A stretch of DNA of 64,000 bases from positions 776,293 to 840,292 of the forward strand of contig KZ111146.1 of NCBI GenBank assembly GCA_002077045.2, in the 5' to 3' direction. Every line of letters begins with the position of its first letter. The stretch's first letter is position 1. The position numbers and the translations under genes were made by a program. The notes beneath the pieces were generated by a model that made no database searches, was not told where the DNA came from, and worked only from the letters and a program-made list of their open reading frames with translations. Shown piece after piece: positions 55,277 to 64,000 of this stretch. The stretch is from Rachicladosporium sp. CCFEE 5018 (lineage: Eukaryota > Ascomycota > Dothideomycetes > Cladosporiales > Cladosporiaceae).

Positions 55277-56387
55277 TCAACTCATCCCAATTTCCACCCC
55301 CTTCAACCCACCCATAACTTCATCCGCCACTCCACCACTCTCAACAACCATCTTGACCATCCTCGCAATCACCTTCCTTCCCACTCCACCCCTCGGAGGC
55401 CTCCACACACTCCCTAACTCATCCCTCTCCCGAGCTAACAACACCTCTGCATTAGTAGCTGTCGCCACCGCACCTCCCGCACTTCCTAACGAACTGGGCA
55501 CGCCCGCTGCTGTGAGTCTGGAGGGTGGATCGACGGTGCGTATCGCGACAACGCTCCAGGATTTGCTTCCTGGGGTTTGCAGAACGGAAATTGCGAGGAC
55601 AGCGTCCGCGACTGCTAGTTCGGGGACTGAGGGGTCGAAGAGGATTGTTTCGCCAATTGAGATGACGAGGAGGGTGATTGGCGGTTGGGCGGCTTTTGAG
55701 GGGTAGAGGGGGAGAGAGGCTTGCCAGTCGTCGTTGAAAAGCGGATCCTCGTCGCCTTGAGACACCAGAGCCGGAAGGCGTGTGCTCAGCAGTGCCAGAT
55801 GTGTCGTGAGGCTAAGCAATGGCAATGGGTAGGATAGGGGTGGCGAGAGCAGGAGGATCTGTGACAAAATGAATTCAATGTCAGTCGAAACACATTGGAG
55901 TAAGACGGGAGTTCGAAGGGCTACATACGTCTACATAAAGCCTCCAGTGAAACCTGGCATTGATAGTCAATCTCCCCGCCAGCGCGCCATCAGCGAGCAA
56001 CGCCTCTCTCAGCATCGCTCCAAGGAACACCGGCAAGGCATCGTCGTCCCTCAACCCCGGGATATCGATCCCCAACTGCAGCCACTGCGCCTCTCCTCCC
56101 TTGCCCTCACTGTCCTCCTCATCCTCCCCCATCTTGACATCCTGCTCCATAACCCCGTTGCGAGTCTTCTCCACCTCCGCCTTCACACCCACAATCGCCT
56201 CCGTACCATCTGAGAAGCAGACTCGCGCGCTGCCGTTGGCTGTGGGCAGGATAGCGGTTTCTGCTACCAGTGGGCGGAACTGCGTGGGTGTGCGGCCATC
56301 GGGGCGGATTGGAGGGGTGGAGGAGAGGGAGGTGTGCAGGTAAGAGAGCTCGGCGGGGGATAGGGGGATGTTGGTGTATGATGGCAT
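55277..56387 (-). CDS. RRP42: Exosome core subunit RRP42 (second copy)
   Basis: Duplicate of 14639-15749; exons 55929-56387 and 55277-55858, 346 residues, 61 nt from the convergent golgin stop. Confidence 0.89.
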
Positions 56388-57158
56388 GGTGCAAGGATGT
56401 CAGGTTGAGTGTGATAGAGTCAGTGGTCTCGGGCACAGGAAGTAAGGTTGGAACCGATTGGTGAAGCTTCGAAAATTTGGGAGACGCGTTTGACAGGGTG
56501 ACGTCGACGCGATTGCAGTGCCGTAAAGTGCGTTTGCTCTATACGATGCGACAATGACAAGTAAGTTGACACTTTGTGAGGATTATGATCTTTGTACACT
56601 ACTATCTACACCTCCCCATCCCCACCGAAACCGCCTCACCGCCCCTCCCACCCAGTCTCCCCCCCGTCTTCCACACCAGCAAACAAGTCAATCCGCACCA
56701 GGGGTATCAGATCCAGCTAACACTCTCCTCCAAATATACAGCAGCAAAGCTCTCAAGCTCGCTCTCAGTCTTCGCCAGCAAATGCAACAGAAAGCCACTT
56801 TTCGCCGTCCCAGTGTCTTGTATCTGAGTGATGTACAAGATATGTATTTCGCCGCTTTGCAGCCAGTATATGTACGCAAGGAAATATGATGATTGTAGTA
56901 AGTAAATGCTTGGAAGCGAGATGGTTGGTTGCTGTAGAGCAACGTGATCGACCGCGTGTGGGATCAGGAAAAAGTATGATGCCGTGAACGCCGTTGGTAT
57001 GTTCTTGCGTGCTTGCAAGGAAGCGAGTGTGCTGTTTTCCTTTGTGAAACGCTAGGTGGCCGTCGCTGCTCGATGCTTGGAGTCCTCTGGAGGAAGACAG
57101 ATATAGGAGGGAACCGCTAAGTCGACTCGTCAAGGATCAATAGAAGTAATGAGACGGG

Positions 57159-59631
57159 CTATCGGTAAGCAGCCTGAACACCGAAGATGCTAGCAGCCGC
57201 CGATGCAGCCCAGTCGTTCTCATCATATGGCGGTGTCGGCCATTGAGGATTGATGGTGTTCTTCTGCTGCTGCGGGGCCATTGGGATGTTCATCGGCTTC
57301 GACGGCGTGAAGTCATGAGCGCTGTAGCTCGCACCCATATTGTCTTTCGATGGCGATGGTGTAAGGTACGGTGCAGACATTCCAGGGTCGGACGTAATCT
57401 GTTGTATGCGAGGGCGTGTTGCTTGATAGTTGCCGACAACAGGGAGCGGGTGATTCAGGCGACCGGCGGCTTTGTGCGCAGAGGTCAATGCTTCGTCGAG
57501 AAGCTCGTCCTCCTCGTCAGGCGTGTCGTAGTGGTTTGCTGGGTTGTTGTATCGCACTGACCGGCGCGTTCGACTCGAGATGGGTGCTACAGTCGCAGTC
57601 GGCAGTGGCGAGGTGTTCTTCTCGGGCACAAGTGGTGTCGAGTGATGTCGCTTGAGTGCAGGGTTGCTGGGCATGCGGGTTGGCTGCTTGTTCTGCATGT
57701 TCGCTGCGCCACCATTGACGTCCAGGCTGTATCGCACGCTCCTAAGCGCCTTGTCGAGCTCAGCAAAGTTCGGGTCTGATGACGGGTCGAGTGCAACAGG
57801 TGCAATCGCCATCGCGTCGGGTATGGACTGCCTGTTGATATTATTCGTCGAAGTTGTGTTCCAAGGTCCGCAGCCAGCGTTGGCTTCGATGTCCTCTGCA
57901 TTCGGCGACATCGGGCCCGATTGACGACCGGATAGTCTTCGTGCCCGCTTCCGTAGGTGTGAGAAAAAGCTCTCTCGTTGACTACCTGTTGGCGACTTGA
58001 TACCGTTGGCTCCCTCAAGCATGCGCTCAGCTTCTTGCCGGTGCAGGTCTGCATAGTGATTGCCATGTGAGTTGACAGACAGCTGCCGGCCAACCTTCTT
58101 GCGCTCCTCGGTGGTCTCTGTCCGGCGTGTGTTCGCTTGAGCAGTGGCGTTGGTCGCGTCGGGTAGCGGTGAAATTGGTCGGACCGAAGGCAGTATAGGT
58201 ATTGGAGCAGCATTCGACGCGCCTCCTGTAGTCCAAGTAGATCTCTTTGTATTGAGGGGCCTGGCCTTCGGCACAACAGGCACGACTTCGGCAGTGTTCG
58301 CATGAACAGGTGCTGGTCGTGGTGCAGCAGGTTGCACTGGCTGGACATGATCGGGAACAGCAGGTGCGCTCTCCTTGCCTCCAAGCGACTTCCTGAACCA
58401 GAGCGACGTCTTCGTCGACAGAGGGTGAGCAGAGTCTACAGATTCTGCAGCAGTGATAGTTGACGGCTTGCGGCCCAGCAGTCTCTGCGTGCTGCTGCTC
58501 TTCGGTCGGATCAGTGGGTCCACGGCGTCTGCGAAAAACTCGTGCTCAAGTGCTTGTCGTGATGTCGGCCGTGCCTTCGGGTCCCACAGCAAGCACCAAG
58601 TCACGAAGTTCGCCAGGCTGGCTGGCCAGTGCGGGGCTGGGAGTACCGTCTCCAACGAGTGCGGTGCCATCTTCGGAAACGAGAATCCCAGCTTTTGTGC
58701 GAGCCTGATGCCGTCTTTCCATTCACCTCCGCCCACCTTCTGGCCGTGTCGGTTGACCCAGCTGCCTGGGCTACCCATGATCTCGCAGACCCGCCAAACT
58801 TGATCCACCTCGTTTCCACCAGGGAATAGTGGCTTGAGCGTCGCGATCTCCACAGCCATCGCGCCGATCGCCCATATGTCAACAGGCGCGGAGTACTCGC
58901 CGGCCCGTAGTAACACCTCAGGCGCGCGATACCATCGCGTTGACACGTATGTCGTGTACGGGACTCGAGAGTGCGTTTCGCGCGCAAGACCGAAGTCGGC
59001 GATCTTGATGGAGTACGAGGGAGGCGTTGAAGGCGGTGTGACCATAGAAGAGTATCTTCGGAAGGTGTGTCCAGGTTCTGTGGCTGAAGTCGAGACTAGA
59101 ATGTTCTCGGGCTTGATATCGCGATGGAAGAAGTTGTTCTCGTGGATATGCTCCAGACCAGACATGATTTGGAAGAGGATGCTCTTCACGCTAGCTGTGT
59201 CGAGTGGCTTATGGTCGCGAGCCTTCATTAGTTGGTACAAGTTGCCATCCATGTACTCCATGGCGATGTGGAGCTTCTTGCTGAGCGGATCAAGGAAGAT
59301 GTCGTATGCTGGGACCAGATGAGGATGCGCTGGGAGTGATTTGAGGAAGATGACTTCACGAAGCTCCATGCATTGCGCGAAGCTGTCGAAGGTCTTCTTC
59401 ATGGTCTTGATCGCGACCTAGAAGTGTGTCAGCAGTAGGCAACAACACGTACACAGCTCTGCGACTCACCATAGTGCCTCTTCGTACCGTATGAGCGCCA
59501 GCGCCCCGAGTCCGACCAAGCGCGACACTGCCGAAGCTCCCATCGCCGATGTCCATGATGACTTCGTACTTGTCATCAAGACACAAGGCCTGATGGGAGC
59601 TCCTGTGGGAGCCATCGTACGCAACAGTCAT
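57159..59631 (-). CDS. RCK-family protein kinase (second copy)
   Basis: Duplicate of 16521-18993; exons 59470-59631 and 57159-59417, 806 residues. In this copy the upstream DNA continues into unique sequence, so the complete promoter is available here. Confidence 0.89.
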
Positions 59632-62079
59632 CGTGATGAGGGTGCTTCAAGATCAAGAAGCTGGAATGAGGTTGGCGATACTATCTCGACATGAAGTGCG
59701 GGAGATGATATGGTCGCTATCAGTGTCAGCATTGGATCACTTCGCCACAGTAAAATGGTCGGTTCATACGGGATTGGCCTCGCGACAAAGGTTATGCGGG
59801 CTAGTGACTGCAGAGCTGCAGTCTCAATGCACGAACTTGGTAGGCGAAGCTCGGGATTACGATTAGTCGATGGATGAGATGTAGTCGGAAGAGTCCAGGA
59901 AATCAAAGAAAGTGAGTGTCGCGTCGACTCCAGGGTCCTGCGCAAGAGTCAAGTTGGGTGTAAAAGAGCGTGGAATTCCTGGCAAAAGGGTCGCGTCGAT
60001 GAGGTAGCGGGATCGAGAGTCAAGAAGGATAGACTACGGGCGAGTCCTGGGACCACGGATGGCGGGAGTGAGACCCCGAGGGAATGGTGCGCTCTAGCAC
60101 GATCGCCAGAGTCTAACGACAGTGCCGAGATAGCGCAGGCGGGGGGCTTGACTCGAGGAGAGTAGTGGGCCCAGAGAGGGTGAAGGTGAGACAAGCGTTG
60201 CACTGCGGAGCCTGTCGTTCAGATAGGGACGAAATTAGGAGATATTCGATCGGAGGCGTAGTGCCAGGAAAGTATCGGTTCGGGACGGCGCTGGGAAGTG
60301 TGTCGGGAAGCACCACGCGAAATGAGACAAGCGGCGGCGCGAGCAGGTCGCGTCAGCTTGCTTTGATCTCTGTTATCGACGGAGGTAGACGGCGATGAGA
60401 GTCCGGCAATTCAGCGGCTTCAGGTTAGAGGGCCGGCATGCTGCTTGACACGGTTGCCAGGGTTGGTAATGAGGTGTAGAAATGAAGCTGGCAAGTGATG
60501 GGACTAGCAGTGGTTCCAGAAGGGCGCATGGACTGCCAGCGCAGACGGGCGCCGCGTTGACGACCAGGACTGCCGTTGATGTCCCTGTGAATCGGCGCGC
60601 TAGTGGTTGCGAGGACGGTGGAAGTGAGGTCAAATTAAGCGGCGAAGATTCGATGAGGGAAAGGGTAGTGTTTCAATGATCGTTATCATGAATGATGGCT
60701 TGATCGTACTGCGATTATCGACGCAGCACTCGACCCGACCGCAGCATCGCGGACGGACAGGATTGCTGCACTCTGCCGTCAGCCTTGTCACAAGTGGCAG
60801 GGGATGTGGCGCTGGCAAATTTGGCACTTTCGGAGTCCGTCGCACGCTATGCCCGTTTCATCCCATGTATCCCTTCGAAACACTCTCCGGCGTGTCTTCC
60901 ACGGCCTTTCATAAACACCACCCAATATATCCCGTAGAACGACTATTCGTCATCCCACTCTCTACATCAAACGCAGCAGATCTCCTTCTGCCTGTTTCCC
61001 ACGCCGCACGTGCGCTACCGCGTGGCCGCCATCCTCCTTACGTCGCGAATGGCAGACGTCACCGTCTTTCTGTGCGACCAAGCCCGATTCCTGCACTCCC
61101 TCCCACGCAGCAGATTCGATTTCTCCGTCACCGCGCCACATCCTCCTGCATCGCATTTCACCAACAACAACGCGTCGCGCACTCATCACCATGCGCGATC
61201 GAAGTGCGCGCACATCGTGGCTCGGGTAGCCACTTTTCCCCTGAACCCAAACACCACATTGGCTACCTTAGCTCGAATATCTTGCTTTCGTGCCTGGCAA
61301 TCTGCACGCTATTGGGTCGCTAGTCAGCCCGTTGCATCGGCAGACAAAAGTCGACGTGCCGTTCGATTCTGACGATGATGTGAGTGTCTATTTTGGTCTC
61401 TGCTTGCAGTTTCGTCGTATTTGTCGCATCTCATTAGTGCTGGTGTCACTTCGTGGTACACTGAGTGCGCGCAGCGCAGTTGGCGCACTCTGTGACTTGC
61501 GCCGGGACGATCGTGGCGAGAGACGAGCGTAAAGTCATGCCACCAGAGACAGACCCTGTCTGGACAAATCTCGGTTTGACATCCCGAAACTCTGTCATCG
61601 TCTCTTAGCTTCACCGCAAGGCCCGGGCCACGCATCCGGTTGGCTGTCAAGTTTCCATCACCGAAAGACTGGAGACATACCCGACCAGGACCTCCCGGTT
61701 TCCTCCGCTACTCGCTGGAATTTCGAGGTTGTTGTGAAAGGAGTGATGATGCCGTCACAACGGACCAAACGATGCGTCGGTTCGTGAATGACGAGCTGGA
61801 GCGTATTCGACAGCACGACGTGAGGATCACGAACTATGGGCTATTACTCCGTGATGTTCTATTGGCTACTCCTCGGTCATGGTAATGAACGCGCTCAACA
61901 CCGCATGCCTCTCGTGAAGAAGGGATATTCTTGCGCGGGCTCGCGAAGCCTCACGAAGCACAGCGGATGGGACAGCCAGAGTCTCATGACAAGATGATCA
62001 CTCTCGCCTTGCAGATGCAAGGTATGTAGATACCAGTCTCACTAATTCGCAGCGTACGCTTCCCAGTATTTCCTTTGTC
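59632..62079. other. Gene-poor 2.4-kb interval
   Basis: From the kinase start to the stop of the membrane-protein gene. The repeat ends inside it at 60595. A plus-strand frame of 215 codons (60676-61323) and one of 81 codons (61640-61885) lack domains and have a composition unlike that of the neighbouring genes. No tRNA, 5S rRNA or transposon remnant was recognised. Confidence 0.45.
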
Positions 62080-64000
62080 TCAAGTCTTCGACGAGCCCAA
62101 CCAGAAGAACCCATAGCTAGCTACACAAACCACAATAGTCATCACCAACCCCCCAACCCAAGGCAACGAAGCCGCAGCAGCAAGGTCCGAAGAGTTCTTG
62201 AACAGCACCACCCACCCCTTACTCCCCATTCCAAATGCATTGCCTTCACACCAACAGTTGTTGTAGCCTCCCGTAAATTCCATCAAAGAGCTGATGATGA
62301 GCAAGGCGGTGTTCAGGACGCAGAGCGTCTTGCCCAAGTATCTGAACAGCACTGCTGCACCGCAGAGAGCACTGTGGGACAGGTCCCGCTCGTAGACGTT
62401 CTGCTGTGGTGCCGTGGTGTTGGTGTTCGGATTGTTAGACGGGTCGCGTTGGAATTGCTTGAAGGGATCTAGAATGTGCTCGCTTTGATAGCGCAGCATA
62501 GCTGCGTGACTGAAGAGCATGGCGATCATGAGGAAGAGCCAGGCCAGTGTTGCGACTCCGCCATACAGCAGGTAGCTTCCGGAGCGACAGCCCAGACCTA
62601 CTGTCGGAGTGGTGTAGGCGATCAAGACAGACGCGCCTGTGGTGCCCCATTGGAGGAAGAGGGCCGCACCGCTGGCTCCGATGATGCGGCGGTAGACTTC
62701 AGCACGCATGCCAGCCCATTTAGCGTAGGCTTTGATGCCGTTGGTGCCAATGCCGCAGTATCTGGCAGTGCCTCTGCTGTCGGCTGTCAGGCCGTGCGGA
62801 CCCAAGTTCTGCAACATAGGTGGGCTTGGACCATTATCAGTGCAGCGCTTCTTCTCCGAGATGTTCTGGAGTGTGGCCGTGAACGCGCTTTGGAAGGTCT
62901 GCGCGAGCTGACTCCATGTGAAGAGCCGGGCGTAGTTGAAGATGGGACCTTTGAGCTCCTCGTCTCCGCCAACACTTGCGCCCATCCAGGGCGGGATCTC
63001 GAGGCGCAGAGCGTTGGGTGTATTGAAGAAGCTCTGCGTTTGGGTATTGTGGGGAAAGAGCTGCGGGCTTAGACCTGGCCGGACCATCAGACCTTGTTGC
63101 TCTGCTCTCATTGGTGTGTTGTGTGGAGGTTCTGGCGCAAAATATGCTGTCTCGTGGGCGTTGGACAAGTCGTCTTCGATTGAGTGATCTGTCGCTTGAG
63201 TGCCGCAGCTGATATAACCCAGCACGATCGGAATCTGCTTCCAGTTAGCATAGCCTGCAAAAATGTGCCGAAACTGTACTTACCAGCCATAGCCACAGGG
63301 TGCCAGACGAGATCTGTAACGCCGTCGCAGGATCACCAAGTTGCGCCATGAACGAAGCAATCACGGTGAACAAGTATGCAATCGCTGCCAAAGCCACTTG
63401 CGCCACCAGCGATGCTGTAACGCCTCGTCTGGTGCTCCTCAGCCGCTCCTCAAGCTTACGCCACCACACCGCGTTACCTTTCACATTCGGGTTGCCCTGG
63501 AACACGATCAAACTGCTGAACCATCCTCGTTCCTGAGATGCTCTCAGTGGGACCTGCTGCGCCTCTTGGAGCAGGTATTGTGCAGACCTAATGGTCGCTT
63601 TAAAGTCTGGGAATGACTCCAACGTATCAGACCCGGCCTTTTCGCGCAAGATGTCAAACTGCCGCTTGGTCCACAGCCGATTCAGGATCGTGATTGTCAA
63701 CGAGTACGCAACGAGAGCAGGGCTGCCGACTGCTAGGCAGAACGACATGATGTTTCTCCAAGGATCGCCTGTCTCGTATGGCAGTTGTGCGGTCAGAGCG
63801 AGGTAAGGCAAGAAATAGTTCGTCATCGAAGAAGAAAAGCTCTGAAAGTCGAACTGCTGTGCTAGGTGTCAGCGCACTTTCTCAATGGTCAGAGACATAT
63901 TGAACATACGTATGGCATGATGTTGGAATTGCATTGTGCATAGCAAGTGTCCACATCGATGCCCCAGGTCTGGCTAGTCAGGTCAGGCACTGAATATCCA
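62080..64000 (-). CDS. Multi-pass fungal membrane protein, unknown function (5' end beyond window)
   Basis: Three visible exons (63910-64000 partial, 63284-63856, 62080-63234) joined by GT-AG introns give at least 606 residues without the N-terminus. The visible start, GIDVDTCYAQCNSNIMPY, has two cysteines before a hydrophobic region, LPYLALTAQLPYETG then FCLAVGSPALVAYSLTITIL. More hydrophobic helices follow around 63300-63430 and near the C-terminus (for example VAQVALAAIAYLFTVIASF, GGLVMTIVVCVASYGFFWL), about seven or more in all. An NPxTN-rich linker precedes the last helices. The protein resembles uncharacterised large membrane proteins of filamentous ascomycetes; no transporter or enzyme signature was seen. 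Confidence 0.75.

Larger units (their letters stand above)
40639..60595. repeat. Direct repeat, copy 2 (19,957 bp)
   Basis: Second copy of bases 1-19957. Both edges are continuous with unique sequence: on the left the boundary lies inside the VPS37 reading frame, which is complete here, and on the right it lies in non-coding DNA upstream of the kinase gene. There is no target-site duplication, terminal repeat or mobile-element gene at either edge. This copy is therefore the better candidate for the true chromosomal locus. Confidence 0.97.

Noticed and set aside
1..60595. Duplication by transposon or subtelomeric exchange
   Set aside because: No terminal repeats, target-site duplication, transposase or telomeric repeat at the edges; the gap-aligned edge favours assembly redundancy.
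60676..61323. 215-codon plus-strand frame
   Set aside because: No domain, and a Pro/His/Arg-rich composition unlike the neighbouring genes; looks like chance openness in GC-rich DNA.

Overview
The window is nuclear DNA of a filamentous ascomycete, most likely a Dothideomycete black fungus; this placement is inferred from gene style, not from a marker. The genes are dense and on both strands, with short introns (about 50-80 nt) that mostly end in a CTGAC-type branch point plus AG. The products are typically fungal: Zn(II)2Cys6 regulators, a fungal-type tRNA ligase, a BED-finger regulator. No rRNA, transposon, CRISPR array or viral gene was seen.

The dominant structure is a direct repeat of 19,957 bases. 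Bases 1-19957 reappear at 40639-60595 (offset 40,638), and I found no difference in any reading frame I compared. The first copy begins at the first base of the window and ends exactly at a run of 100 N (19958-20057), the usual placeholder for a gap of unknown size. A redundant contig placed in a scaffold fits this better than a recent real duplication. Each copy carries, in order: VPS37 (ESCRT-I; lacking its first 11 codons in copy 1), a DPB4/POLE3-type histone-fold protein, a tRNA-Arg(UCU)-like gene, a GNAT acetyltransferase, a UBE2S-like ubiquitin-conjugating enzyme, a DEDDy 3'-5' exonuclease-domain protein, tubulin cofactor E, a short-chain dehydrogenase lacking catalytic residues, a TMF/Sgm1-type golgin, the exosome subunit RRP42 and an RCK/Ime2-type kinase.

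The single-copy middle (20058-40638) holds a tRNA ligase (TRL1) cut off by the gap, an APQ12-like membrane protein, a Ser/Thr-rich single-pass membrane protein, ethanolamine kinase, a CLC Cl-/H+ exchanger, the exosome nuclease DIS3/RRP44, V-ATPase subunit H (with a GC-AG intron), and two convergent transcription factors: one plain Zn(II)2Cys6, one with an N-terminal BED-like finger plus a Zn(II)2Cys6 cluster. The single-copy right end (60596-64000) is about 1.5 kb without a gene and then an unrecognised multi-pass membrane protein that runs off the window.

Most genes are ordinary eukaryotic housekeeping genes whose neighbourhood has no obvious functional logic. RRP42, DIS3, TRL1 and the exonuclease all act on RNA, but they are independent genes in mixed orientation. 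I found no convincing new multi-gene system. The points most worth following are the duplication/gap structure, the SDR with two of four catalytic residues replaced, the UBE2S-like enzyme with a long Cdk-site-rich tail, the regulated-looking intron in the golgin gene, and the degenerate tRNA.
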